Part shown: positions 28,389 to 41,400 of the stretch, one piece after another
Layout: each line of letters opens with the position of its first letter
How positions within the stretch are numbered: position 1 is the first letter of the stretch
DNA from: Diplosphaera chodatii
Lineage: Eukaryota; Chlorophyta; Trebouxiophyceae; Prasiolales; Stichococcaceae
DNA length: 64,000 nucleotides
Assembly: GCA_032358165.1 (NCBI GenBank)
Contig: JAALGY010000054.1
Location: 930,001-994,000 of the forward strand
Reading direction: 5' to 3'
Program-made: the position numbers and the translations under genes
The notes under the pieces: model-generated
What the model saw: the letters and a program-made list of their open reading frames with translations, nothing else
Told to the model about the DNA's origin: nothing
Database searches by the model: none

Positions 28389-29269
28389 TGCATGCCTAGA
28401 AGGCGGCGACGTATTGGTCCTGCATGGGAGCATGGAGTGTGTCTGCAAGCCGCTTTCCACCAGGCCATCAGCGGGGTGCTCATGACAGGCAGGCTCATGA
28501 GTCGCTGTTAGGCGGCATCCGAGCAATCACACCAGCTTTCAGCAGAATCAATAACGCAGTCTTCTGCTACTGGGACAGCGCGCAACGAGACCAAGCAATC
28601 ATTTGAGTGCAGAGAGATAGGTTGACAGTGTTTGGGCATGCAAGTCGTCATGCTGGTTGTACATCCGCTGCTGATGTGGCAGAAGATCCTTGGCAGCACT
28701 CACCAGCAGAGAGGGCGATCCTCAGCGAAGTTGTGTCAGTGGCACATCAGCCCGTATCGAAGTGATGCGTCGTGACAGGCTTGCACGGTGACCTGTTTCG
28801 TGTCTTACGCCCGTTCTGCCTTAGCATAACGATCTAGACGTCACACCTACCGTTGTCGAGACACTTCACTCAATTTTGGTAACGACGTCGGGCTGTGGCA
28901 CAGCTCCGGCAAACTCTCACGCTGATATAGAGCTGTGTTTTCTTTAGCAGATTTCAGCCTGAGTTGCATGGTCCATCTAGAATATCCGCAGCGTTGCCAT
29001 GCATGTGCGCCATATGCAGCACATTGACGCGGCCCGAGGCCTGGAGATTTTGTCAGCGGTGCAGCCGTACCCAGTGTTGCAACCGGCCTCAGCTGATCGC
29101 CCGCTATCACAGCAATATGAGAACCCAGACATATCGCAAATAGTATGATGGGTCACCGGATATGCGATGCCGATGCAACAATGCCCCACAGCTCTCAACA
29201 GGGGTACTGGGCCAGTTGCAAGTGACGTCGGGCACCGACACAAGCCTCGTCAAGGGCTGAGGGTTGTTG
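28389..29269. other. Intergenic stretch after RUVBL1
   Basis: About 880 bases with only short motif-free open frames. It should contain the RUVBL1 3' UTR and the promoter of the next plus-strand transcription unit. Nothing more specific is visible. Confidence 0.4.
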
Positions 29270-30960
29270 ATGGCGGCAGATGGGCAGCCATCACCCTCAC
29301 TGCCAGGCTCGCAGCAGCAGCCACCTTCAATTGGGGCTGCGGCATCACCCGGCAGAAACTGGCGTGGTGGCAGCCAGCTGGAGGTGCCCGCCAGCACAGC
29401 AGGGCGCACGGTGTCGGTGCTCATCACTCCGCCGGCGCCAGTGGGAAACGCAACAGCAGGATCTAGCATCGGCAGGCATCAGCACACCACTCAGCAGACT
29501 GAATGGCAGGAACGTCGGTTCACTGGTGTGCAGCCGGCGCCGCCGGCGCTGGCGCTGCCGCCGCAGCAGCAGCAGCACTCAGGCAAGCGAGAAGCAGTGG
29601 CATGCAAGCAGATGTTTACCGTGTGTGCGCTTCCTCGCGCCATATGAACCACCATGCTTCCTGCAGAACTGTTTGTCATCCCTAATCTGACTGCTTTGTG
29701 CAGCACGAGGTGTGGGTGGTGGCCTGGGTCGGCAGCCGCCCGCCAGACAGCAAGCTCATCAGCCGGAACCCGCGCTCCGGCTGCATGGCTGCCCGCCCGA
29801 GGCCGCCCGCCAGGTGTTGCACAAGCTGCAGTTCCTTGCCACTCGTCACGGCACATTGCGGCTGCGCTTTAGGTCACCACTGACGATGATTGGGCATGCG
29901 GTGTGGTGCAGACGGTCGCGCACGCACTCTATCGCATACAGGTGGGCAGGAATTGGCATGTGTGTGTGTGTGATTCGGGATTGTGGGACAGGACTGTGCA
30001 ACCGCTACTCAGCTACTGCAGCACGAGCTATTGCTGTTAAACGAAGTGTGACAGTGAACTTCGTTGAATACATGCAGGCAGAACACCCCCGCATGCCTCC
30101 AGTACTGTGCTTTGTGGCGCTGGAGGCTGCAGCCTTTGCAGCCGGAAATTGCAGCCCAGAGGCAGCCGTGGCTGCTGCAGCGAGCAGTGCTGCAGAAGTG
30201 ACATCACGGCAGAGCGTGACTGCCATGATGCTCATGCTGTTGTGCGGGTTGTACGTGGTACTGAGGGGCCTGCCGACACAGGTTCCTGTGCTTCTCCGCC
30301 CAGGCACACCATTGGCAGCAGGTGGCAATGGTGGCAAATGCACAGGCCGGCATGCAGCGCGGGGTGCTCCTGCAGCTGGTCAGCCTGCTGTTGCGGCGCT
30401 TGCAGCAGGTGGGGTCAGTGGTCCTCTGTCTTGCAGACCTGCCACGGGAGGGGCACGTCTACTTCTCGCTGATGTGTGTGCATGCTGCCTGTGCACCTAG
30501 TTCGCATCATGGCCATCTGCTGAGCATGGTCGCTGACGAGCTGACTGGCCTGTGCATGCAGACCTGCGTGTGTGCCTGCGCTGCAGGACTTCCTGGACGG
30601 TGCGGAGATCCGCAGCATGGGTGGAAACACACTGTCGGGCGTGAGCATGCCGGGAGCCGTGGCGCTTCCTGTTGCCCCGGCGGCGGAGGTTCGCGCAGCG
30701 CTGCTGCAGGTCTGCACGCACCCGCAGCTGGCCGCGCCGAGCAGCAGCGATGCCGCAACCCAGGTCCGGAGAGCAGGCGTTGAAGCACACCGCTTCGTTG
30801 CAAGGCGTGCGGCCGGCCATGCCACACTATGCTGGCAATGCCTTGCAGCAGCAGTGTGGTTTGCTGTGCCCAGTCAAATGCCATACCGCGCAAGGGCAGC
30901 ATGCATCCATCAAGTTTCTTTTCTCGGTCGGCAAAGTATGTCGAGCGTTTGAGTGACCAA
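29270..30960 (+). CDS. Unresolved multi-exon coding region, Gln/Pro-rich N-terminus
   Basis: A frame starting ATG at 29270 encodes a Ser/Pro/Gln-rich segment (MAADGQPSPSLPGSQQQPPS, later PPQQQQH). Downstream segments with GC-ending codons and bounding splice sites include HEVWVVAWVGSRPPDSK (from 29704), CPPEAARQVLHKLQFLATRH (another frame, about 29790-29870), LQYCALWRWRLQPLQPEI (about 30100), GMQRGVLLQLVSLLLRRLQQ (about 30350) and DFLDGAEIRSMGG (about 30593). The good frame changes inside the 29704-29870 exon without an obvious intron, so a local indel or a missed intron is possible. I recognise no family. It may be a separate gene or the 5' part of the helicase gene that follows. Confidence 0.45.
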
Positions 30961-31020
30961 AGGTCAGGCAACCCGACGAGAGACACAGGCAGATTCTGGG
31001 AAACTGGCTGATGTGCAACA

Positions 31021-34000
31021 GGTGCCGCCACAGCCGTCCCCACCCACAGCTCGCGCCAGCGTAATGCCCGAGCCTGCAGCGAGATGGCTGGCAGCTGGAG
31101 GCCTTGCGCACCTGCACAAGTCTGCCATGCAGCACGGCTTTGGGGTGAGCAGCAACCTCCAGAGAGTCCCTGGCTTGGGTTGAGCAGCTGCTCTCTGAAG
31201 TCGCCGCTCCCCACTTCGGCAGTTGACTGCATGCCTGCAGCAGTGTCTCTGCGGCAGGTGTGGGTGCGCCTGCAGGATTGCCCGACATGTGGTTGGTGTG
31301 CATGTAAGGTGTGCTGTGGGACCCTCGCAGGCTCTGCTGCGACCGATGACAGCCGGGATGGTAGTCAGCGTTGATGTAGACTTTGGGGTACAGCAGCTGG
31401 TGGGCCAACCCGGCAGCACTCCAGGCACAAACGGCAGCGATGCCGCTGGTTTGCAGCTGGGTGCAGCGCAGCATAGGCAGCCTGGCGCTGTGCTGCTACG
31501 ACCGCTGCGGTTGCAGTGCATTGATCAGGTCGGCTTGCGGCTGATCGACATAACTGCCTTGCCAGCGTTAGAAGGTGGGCAGCCTGCTGCCCCCATGGAC
31601 ATCACCTGACAGCTGCTGCGGGACTGTCGTCTCAATATATGTCGCCTCCTGCAGGCATTGTCTTGGAAGTGCTGGAACTGTCACATAGAGGTCTTGCTCG
31701 CGCCCGAGAGATTATATGCTTGCAGGCACCTTTGCCTATCTGGACGACTTGGGGCTGGCTGCAAGGGCGTTGCCCACACCAGCACTCCCTGCCAGAGCGG
31801 AACGTGTCAGAGACGCCATATCAGACCCAGTGATGTGTGTGTCCTTCCGGCCTGGTGATGAATATGTGGTGACAGTTGCAGCAAACTGCACTGCAGCCAC
31901 AGACCGCAGGTGAGTTCATCATCTGCTTGTCGTGCTGCACCATCATTAACTTCCTGGGAGCTTGCAGAACAATGCTCATTAGGCTTGAGGTGCTGTGTTC
32001 CTGCGCATTCTCCACATGGGGCTGTGTCGCTAACCTCTGCCGCCTGACATGTCTGAAGCATGGCTGTGGAGCTAATATCATGCCTGCATGCAGCTCAAGC
32101 TGACGACATCGTCCACATGGTGTTATTTGTTGCGCAGGCCGGCGTCGGGCGTGTTCCAGCAGCTGCTCATCCTCACACTGCTGGTGCCGGCATCGCATGC
32201 GACAGATGCGCCGCTTCCGTGCCGCTGGGCAGTGCCCGGGTTGCCTGGCTACTGGGCTGTCGTCATTGGTGCGAACACCTCATGTTTGGTGCTGCACCTG
32301 TTGGCCAGTTACGCATAGTGCACCAGACTCCCGGGGTTGGCAAGCACGAGGATGCAAGCCCAGCAGCTTGCATAGTATCAAAGCGCTCCCAGTTGTGCTG
32401 CTTTTGCTGCTTTACAATCTTCAACATCATGTTCAAAATTGCAGCTAGCTGGTACGTGACCATCACCTGTGAACTCTGTCGCAGGTCGACGAGTGACTGT
32501 GGCTTTGGTAGACAGCCTGCGGATATTTGACAGCATGCTCAGCGCAGATGCCAAGGTATTTGTCAGCGCGCAGCTTCGCGGGCTGTTCGACACGAAGACG
32601 GGGCAGTGGCAGCATGCTCCTGATCCATTCAGCGGATTGCTAGCAGGGTGGGTGATGTGTCACATTGGCAGTCTTGAAGTAACCCCGGTCCAGTAACCAT
32701 GGTCCAGCCGGCACGACTGTTGAGATGGGATTGCATGAAAATACATGAAGTGCGCAAAGCCTTTAGCAAACCTGCACTGTGTTGCCCCAGTATGGGACAT
32801 GACATTGATGCGGAACCAGGCATGCTCCATCACTGCAGGGTGCAGCAGCAGTGGCCAGATGCAGCGCCAATGAGCAGCGACTCGCGGCCAGCATGGATGC
32901 AATCCACCATCGCAGCACACCGCATGGTATGGGTCAACTTGCTGTGCAATTGTTTTGTCTGTAAACCCGCACCATTCATCTGCCATACCCTCTGCTGCAG
33001 CTCTTGCTGGTGCGAGCAGCAGCATTTTTCGGCCATGCCATCAAGTCGATGGTGCACTGCGTCAGGCAGAGCTGCAGCCTCTGATTGGCAGCCGCCCGAG
33101 CAGCGCCGCTGATGAAACTGCAACTCGGCAGCACCTGCAGCGCCTCAGCCGTCTGCTGCTGCTGGAGGAGGCGTGCATGGAAGTCGACGTCAAGCGGTAG
33201 CCCCTCTGCCTCCTGCTCTGCATGTCTCGTGGCACCTCCAAGATGCCTAATGTGTGAGGCTGCCAGATCCACGAAGCTGAGTGCTGGTCGGACGCGCAGG
33301 TACGACTTGTTCAACGTACGGGTGCGCGCAGCAGCCTTTGCGGAGAATGGTGTGACGTATAGGCGGCGTGAGGTATGGGAGGGGCCAGGACCTGCCAGCG
33401 GCGAGCCTACATTCACGTATCGTGGTCCCAACCTGACACTGCTGGCACGCCCAGATGACAACACTTGGCCAGAGCTTCTGGTCCTCACAGCACCAGGTAT
33501 CCTAGAGGTGGGTCCCACTGGCAGCAATAGCTTCATGACTGGTGCTGGGCAAACAGCTCATCATCGCCAGCTGCCAGTTGTACTGCACAGTGTGCACACT
33601 TGACTGCTGCCCATGTGAGTCGCTCGGAGGTGCTACCACTTTGTGTCTCAAGGTCCATGCCCTCCGCAGGGCCGACCAGTCTTGCTGCCAGGCGACATGC
33701 TGTACATCCGCAGCAACGCATGCCCGGACATCGAATTTGGCACCCGGCTGCTGGCGGCGGATGGCACGACCTGCCTGCTGGTGCCGCCGCCCATCTTCTG
33801 GCAGCACGTCGACCGTGGCAGGTTGGGGTACGGGAATTGGTGATAAGCTTTCTGCGATGGTGCAGGATGACAAAGGCGACAGTGATCAAAGTCGAGCAGC
33901 CATGCACAGCCCTACCCGCCGTAACCTATTTGGTGACAGTATTTGCCACTGTTGCAGGCCTAGCTTCTGGCCCAGAAACGTGTTGTTTCACGTCCGCTTC

Positions 34001-37000
34001 AGCTTCGACCGCAACCCCTTCCGGCGCATGCATGCAGCCTTGTGCACCGCGACACAGGAGCCCGTCTTGCGAATGCTGCCTGTACGAAGTCAACATCCAA
34101 CTGGCCAGACCAGCGGCATGGTGCGCTGTTATCCAGGCCATGCAAAGCTGCAAACAAAGCATGCCGAGTGCAAGGCCATCGATGTGCATATGTGCAGCTG
34201 TCCTGGTTGATAACCTGTACCCAATGGTCCCTCATCATTCGGCTGTTTTACTCTTGGAGCATGCATGCTTACATGCAGGGGTCGATGCCCACAGTAACAG
34301 CTGTCACAAAGGTGGCAGGCGCACTCAGAGAGCATGGATCCAGGCAGTTGAACAGCGAGCAGCGGCAGGCAGTTGCCACGTTGCTGTGCATGCCACGCAA
34401 TGTTATATTCTGCCTCAATGGACCGCCAGGCACTGGCAAGACGGTGAGTGATATGTTGCTCACATGAGAGGCCATTTGCTCATGCCAACTGTCTGGGAGA
34501 TAGCATCCTGCCAGACATTTCGCTGCTGGTGATGCAGGTGACTTTGGTAGAGGCAGCTTTGCAGGTGATAGCAGATTTTCACTTTATTTTGTGCACGTTC
34601 ATCAGGTTTCTACAAACATTTGTGCAACACCCAAGCATGCATGTGTTGTGCATGTCAATTTGATGTTGCCTGTTTTCGGTGCAGATCTTCGTCAGCAGGC
34701 CGAGCTCCCGGCTGCTGCTGTGTGCGCCTCAGAACTACAGGTGCTGCAGGAGCACCTGCTGTCACACCGCGCAGCACTCACGTCCAACCACATGCCAGCA
34801 TGCTCACGTTTTCCGCTTCCTTGCAGTGCGGATCTGATCGTGAGCGCTCTTGCCGCTGCGGGCGTCGAGCGGGGTACCATGCTGCGGCTGAACGATCCGC
34901 GGCGGCCTCCGCAGCAGGCAGGGGCCGTCTGTTGCCACAGTGCAAACATGAATGCGTGTCATCGAAGACCTTGAGGCACTTGGGCAATGACCCTGATGTT
35001 GCATGGCGCATGTTGCGTTGCACCAGGACAGACAAGGCGGCCTTGAGGCACTGCCGCTGCTCTGCAGGCCAAGCATGATACCCTGCCGTTCTGCCTGCTG
35101 GACGAGGCTGTCAGAGCGTTTGTGCTGCCAAGTTTGCAGCAGATCAGCCATGCTCGCATTGTCGTTGCAAGCTGCAGTGGCGCAGGTGATTTGTTCAGTC
35201 TTGGATTGTTTTGCCAGGCAGCCCCTCGCTGTGTCGCTTGGTTTGCCAATGCTCAGCTCCTGCTCAGCAACTCCTGCATACAACTTGTTGATGTCGTCTT
35301 CGCCGTGCAAGCATCCTTCTGTTGTCTGCGAGTACTGCTAATGACACCTTGAATCATGTCGGGTGGTTGTCAGGGTTGCTGCGGGAGGGTGTATATGCAG
35401 AACATGCAAGACAACGGCCAGCAGACGGCTCCTTCACTGACGTGCTCATTGGTAAGCACTGCTCCACTTGCGATTCGAGCGCCTGCATGCAGACTGGGCT
35501 CTGCACCATCTGTTGCCCATTGGTCGTACCGCCAGTGGTAGCACTGTTCTGCATTGGCTTTGTTGCAGTTCACACCCCGTCCTCCTCGTACAATGGTAGG
35601 AAATGACCTGCAGTCCCAGATCTGGGGTTGGTTGACAGCATCTACATTTCGTGCAGATGAGGCCGGCCAGGCCATTGAGCCGGAGACGCTGGTGCCGCTC
35701 ACGCTGCTGGGGCCCGGGGGCGGCAGCGCCATGCTGTGTGGTGACCCCAGGTGTGGCTTTGCACCATTCTTGCTGGTGTAACACGTCAGCACCCTGATAT
35801 GCGGGGCCATTGGCCCCCCGCCTGAGGAAGGACAGAGCACCGTGTGCGTAGGTTTTTGCTTCGAGGCTATACTGATGCCATCCTGTGTGGGAGGATTAGA
35901 TGTTGCAGCAAGGGTCAGGGAAGACTTACCAAGGCAGGCAGCCGTGGGGTTGTGAGCCTGCCCTTGCAGTGCTGTGCGAGACAGAAGCCAAGCACCTGCC
36001 AGCCTGTGAATGCTTGCAGCCTGGCCCACTGCTGCTGCGCAGGCAGCTGGGGCCGGTGGTGCGGTCGCTGCACGCGCAGCGCGGCGGGCTGGCGGCCTCG
36101 CTGCTGGAGCGCCTGGTCGCGCACCACGAGCAGCTGGCTCCGCAGTATGCCACGCGCAACCTCGCCATGCCCAGCAGTGAGCCGCCTGACGCTCCGCAGC
36201 CCAGTCTGATGGCTGGCAGCTGGCTGTATGCTATACACAAGTGCGCTGCATGCCGATATAGAGCGTTTATGCGAGCATGGACATGTCGGTGTCATGTGTG
36301 CAGCACTGCTGCCTCTGTTGAGCGTACGCTGTCTGGTGCAGGCATGCTGGTGCGCAACTACAGGTCACACCAGCAGCTGCTGGAGCTGCCATCGCGCATG
36401 TTCTACCAGGTTGGTGTCACGAGAGTTGAGAATTAAATTGTGCACACATGCACATTCATCTGCAACCGGGTCATCCTTTCCAGCACACCTCGTTGGTCCA
36501 TGCAGTCATCACTCGTGGCAGCAGCCAGCCCAGACTCGGTCCTAGCCCCACGGTGGAACCTCTTGCCAGCAACAGGTGGGTCATCTCGCATCACATCAGG
36601 AGATTATCAGCAGACTCGTGCTTTGCGGAATCCAATATTGCTTTCTAAACAGCCGCAGCGTTGTCAGCAGCAGAGCGATGGCAAAAAACTGCACCGAATG
36701 CAGGCGCAGCTGCCACTGCTGCAGGGCAGGACCAGGCAGATGGCAGCACAGCCCCGGGGGAGGACGCCTTCGACGAGGACCTGCTGCCAGCGTCGTGCCT
36801 CTTCTACGGCGTGCGTGGTGCGCGTCCCACTGTGTCCAGACCCTGCTTCTGTAGCGATGCCGGTCACACCAGTTGTCGCACATCACCTAACGTGCCACCG
36901 CTTTGCTTTCTGAGGTACAGAGCTTCAAGTGCATTGCAGGTATCAGGGCCATGAGCAGGGTGCCACACGTGAAGCACCATGCTTTGCAGGTGCCCAGATG

Positions 37001-38278
37001 CGGGAGGGGGAGGCGCCCTCCTACTTCAACCCCGTGGAGGCGGCAGTCCTCGTCAACCTTGTTGCCGGCCTGCTGCAGCAGCACGCGCGCAGCGCGGTGG
37101 GCGTGCGGCCCGGCGACATCGGTGTCATCGCCACCTACCGGAAGCAGGTGTGCTGACCCCTCTCAATGTGGCACAAGACTCGACCCGAAGGTGGCCGGCA
37201 CTGCTGAGTCCTGGCAGCACTGGCAGACTGCTGCACCGGCTGTGGCTGCTCTGCAGAGCCGCTCAGGCAGGCTGGGAACGTAAAACACCCTGCGTCGTTG
37301 GGGGCGCAGGTGCAGAAGATCCGGCTGCTGTTCCGGGAGCGGGGGCTGGGCGCCATCCGGGTGGGCACCGTGGACGACTACCAGGGCCAGGAGGAGCGCA
37401 TCATCTTCATCTCCACGGTGCTGTCGCGGCCCGAGACGCTGCCGCCCGCGGCCGCCGCCCCGCAGCAGCAGCAGCAGCAGCAGCAGGCCCGGCAGGACGA
37501 CGTGCACCTCGGCTTCTGGTGAGTCGTGGCCTGGAAAGGGTTTTGGTGCTTTTGTAGCAAGCGACAACTCACATCAGTCTTCCATCGCCATCCCCAGTGA
37601 ATTATGCCTTCGCATGCGGCGACACTGAATGTCTCCGCGCGATGGTCCGCAGGCGCAACCCCAAGCGCTTCAACGTGGCCATCACCCGCGCCAAGGCGCT
37701 GCTCGTGGTCGTGGGCCACCCGGTGCTGCTCATGGAGGTGCATCGCAAAGCTGAAGATGCAAAGCAATCTGCCACCAGCAAGAACACGAGTGGGCAACAA
37801 AGCTGGCTGCAGGCTGTTTCGACAAGGTACTGCAGCATACTGCCAAACTGGGGTTCTCTGCAAAGCAGGACGCCAGCTGGCGGGAGCTGGTCAAGTTCTG
37901 CGCGGCGAGGGACGCCTACCGGGGTGCGGGCGCTGAGCACATGCGCTCACTGCTGCGGGCAGGCGGCGACAGCAAGGACACGCTTTTTGGCGCAGGTGTG
38001 CAGAAGCAGCTGTGGCAGTACTGGGACATCGTGCTCATTTGCTGCTCGGCAGGTCAGCCGACACATGCGCAACATCCAACTTAGTGTGGTATGCTTGCAA
38101 CCACACAGGTGCCAAGGACGCTGGTCAGGGCGAGGCGGACGGGGACATCAGCGCAGCGGTGCAGCAGATCGCGGAGATGGCGCTGCTGGGGGCGGGTTGT
38201 GCTGACGCCATGTTCCCAGAAACGCTGGACGAAATGTATGAGCACGCCGACGAGCTGGTCTTCCGAGTTGCCCTCTAG
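31021..38278 (+). CDS. SDE3: MOV10/SDE3-family superfamily-1 RNA helicase
   Basis: Many exons on the plus strand. MOV10 and plant SDE3 are UPF1-like 5'-3' RNA helicases acting in RNA silencing and decay. The beta-rich N-terminal part includes FRPGDEYVVTVAANC and GVFQQLLIL, the family region LLLLEEACMEVDVKRYDLF, LLPGDMLYIRS and VLFHVRFSFDRNPFRRMHAA. Helicase motifs in order: Q-like LNSEQRQAV, motif I NGPPGTGKT (about 34421), motif II DEAGQAIEPETLVP (about 35657), motif III CGDPRQLGPVVRS, motif IV NYRSHQQLLELPSRMFY, VGTVDDYQGQEERIIFI (motif V, about 37362) and NPKRFNVAITRAKALLVV (motif VI). An eight-Gln run follows motif V. The stop at 38276-38278 ends ADELVFRVAL. The true 5' end is uncertain; exons from 31021 on are plausible but the core is secure only from about 31716. 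Confidence 0.85.
37463..37486 (+). repeat. Pure CAG trinucleotide run (eight units, polyGln)
   Basis: Eight uninterrupted CAG codons inside the helicase C-terminal domain, after an Ala/Pro stretch, between motifs V and VI. A length-variable surface loop is the likely interpretation. Confidence 0.9.
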
Positions 38279-38447
38279 CTATCGTGGGCACCGTTTTTGA
38301 GTTGTACAGTATAGTCTGCAGGCAGCATGTGCAACAGAGTGGTCCTTGTGCGTTGACGGGGTTCACAACTGTCTGCATGAGCAGAGATCATGCCTGGATG
38401 CTCCCAAACCCTCTCCAATCAAACCCCCCGGGTTCTGGCGCCCCAAC

Positions 38448-41400
38448 TCACTCGTCGTCCTCTTCGTCCTGGCACAGCTCGTGCATCTGCGACAGCAGGT
38501 CCGTGACCTGGCTCAGCAGGTCGTCCAGGGGCCCCGCCTCGTCCTCATCTGTGGCGGGGACACCCAGCAGCGGGCTGCCCAGCGGCGGCGCATCTGCATG
38601 CGCGGCTGTGACACCGTCCAGGTACTCCTCCGCGCCCCAGCTGCTGTCGGCGGCACCCGACTGCAGCCTGGACTTTGCTGAGGACATCGAGTAGCTGCTG
38701 CGCAGCGGCTGCAGTCGACGGTGGAGCAGACACGTCAGCTGGCAGGCTTCCAAGTCTATCACCTGACGGTGCACAGCATCCACAGCAGTGCAAGTTGACT
38801 GGTCTGCCAGCATGGCGAGCTGTACCCAGCCTAGTCTCCGAGCATGCAATGGTGGTGGTGACAACTGCAACAGCAAGAAGCGAGGCAGCGCACACCTGCT
38901 TGGCTGTGCCGGAGGCGCGCCGGGGCGTCGGCCGCGTGTCCGGCAGCATCGCGCCGGAGCCCCAGCCGGGGCGCCGCCGCCCGCCCGGGCTGCCCAGCGG
39001 CGACGCGACGCGGCTGGACCTGCCGGTGCCGCCGACACGCACGCCGCCGCTGCTGCTGGTGCGCCGTGCTGCGGCGGCCTGTCGAGTGTGGACAGCGGCC
39101 TCAGTGTCTGCTCAAAGATCGGACAGGTGTGTGCAATGCTCGTCTCCCAGTGGTGTGGAGCGCCATCGGCGGGTGGCGGCCCATTGCGTCTTGCAGGAGA
39201 CCAGAGATCCCATAGAGCCAGGCACGCAATGCGGCAGCCTGGCTGTCATCACGCTTGCGAGGTCGCTCGTGTGATGCCCCGTGGACAGCGCTCACCCGCT
39301 TTGAGGGCGTGCTGGGCCGGGACAGCATGCTGCTGCTGTGGGCGGGCACCTTGTTGCGGGGGATGAGGTTGGTGTCCAGATGGGTGTTGGTGCGCGGCTT
39401 CACGGCCGACAGGTCCAGCCTGCAGGGCATCACCGTCGCGACGTGATGGCGTGCTGGTCGATGGTGCAGTTGCCGAGTGTGCAGGGCAGTCGGTCGCCTC
39501 CTCGCTGCTGCCTGACATGCCAGACTGGCGTGCGTGCAGCGGCTCACTTGCGGGCCATGGAGACGCGCTGGGAGCGGCGCCGCAGGAACGGCTTGGCGGG
39601 CCCCGAGCCCGTGCCGCCGCTAGTGCCAGGGTCGTTCTGGTCGCCGGGCGTGCTGGGCCCGAGCCTGCAGGGCAGCCGGGGGCGGTCTCAGGCAAGGAAC
39701 TGCGGCATCAAGGGCATGCTGCACCTGAGCAAAACCTGGGCCGACACCGCCGCAGTGCGTCTGCCTATGACAGGGTACAGCTCCAGCCCAGCAGCACCGG
39801 GGCATCGGCAAGGCGCCACCTGCCTGGCAGGCGAGGCGGGGGACGGCGCGGGGGCGGCCGCCTGGTCCACGATGCTGACACGTGGCGTCGGGGCCCGCAC
39901 GACCACCGGCTCGACGGACTGCGCGGGCGGCCGCCGACCCGGCTGCAGGCCCTGCACCACGGGCTGCATGCCATCGGCTGCGCCGGCGGCCCTGCTGGCG
40001 CCGCTGCCACCGCTGTCGCCGCCCTTCCCGCCGAAGATGGGCCGGCTGGATGCGACTGGTCTCGTCGTCTTGGCTGGTGACGCTGGGCGCGCGCCGCCGT
40101 TGCTGGCGTCCGCACTGCGAACGTGAAACAGCAACGTATGTGGTGACTGTGTACATCTGTACTTTTGACCTTCGATGACGGCCAGCAGTGGATGACATGA
40201 GTGCACTTGGGCGCTCGAGCTGCAGCACCGCCAAGCTTGCTCATCACCACCAACCAACACCCAGCAAGGCCGCAGCCCTTGTGCCTTCATGTACCTGCGG
40301 CCGCTGCCGCCACTGCCCGGCCGCGGCTTGAGCGGGCTGCTGGGGCGCTGCTGCTGCACGGTGGCCTGCACGCCGCCGCCCTGGCGGGGCGCCGCAGCCC
40401 GTAGTGCCGGCGACGCCGATCGGGAGGCCGGGCCAGCGCCCAGCTGCAACCAGACACGTGCCACCTTACATTCTGGTTGCACGTGTGGGATGATGACACC
40501 ATGCACGTGCTGTGCATGTTGCTGCGTCAGCGAGCTGCTGCGGAGATGTAGAGCTGGAAAGGGCGGCACAAGTACGCTGCTGGACTACGATGATCACTTG
40601 CTGGACGTATTCGAGGAATGCCTGTGGAGGGCAGCAGTGTCCACCTTGGCAGGGGAGCTGGAGGCTGACTGGAGCGCTGGGCGCCTGGCGGACTTGGCTG
40701 GAGACGCCGCTGGCTTGCGGGGTGGAGGGGCAGCGCCGTCGGGCCTGTGCCCCGGGGACTGCAGCGCTGCGGCCAGGTCCGCCTTGCGCGCAGCGTTGCG
40801 CACGCGCATCTGGCGCGCCAGCTCCTCGTCCGGGCGCGGCGACTGCACGGAAGTCGACGGTGCAACACGCATCAGACCTGTACTTGTTGACCTTTGAGCC
40901 CTTCTGGCCGGATGTGGAGTGTTCCCCATGAAGCCACCTGGTCACATCGTAGCACGGCGAAATGGCAGCCATGAGCAGACTTGCCGGGTGTGTGTCGCTG
41001 GTGAAGTCGGCCAGGAAGACGTCGATGTCTTGGATCTCCCGGATGAGCGCCCGCAGCGGCGGGGCCTCCATGGCCCGCCGCACCAGCGCCCCCTACAGCA
41101 GTTGGTCGTAATTCCTTTGCAGCACTGGACATGCAACATGCCATGGCAAGTGGTCATTTCGCGTCAACTGCATATGTGGCCCAATAGCAGACTGAGCTGC
41201 ACATGCTGCAAGAGAGGAATCACACCTGCAGCCAGGCCGCTGTCACGGTGCATGCCCATTGCATGGTGCGGGGCGAGGCTTGTGCAGCAGGAGCTGATGG
41301 GTGCGCTGGAGCCGCGTCTCGCTGCTGCGCTGGCCGCTGCCGCTGGCTGGCGGCCGCCACGGGTGCTGCGCTCCCCCTACGGCAGGACCGCAGAATGGGC

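Noticed and set aside
29959..29971. TG dinucleotide run (also near 2027 and 46980)
   Set aside because: Short simple repeats inside introns; common background.
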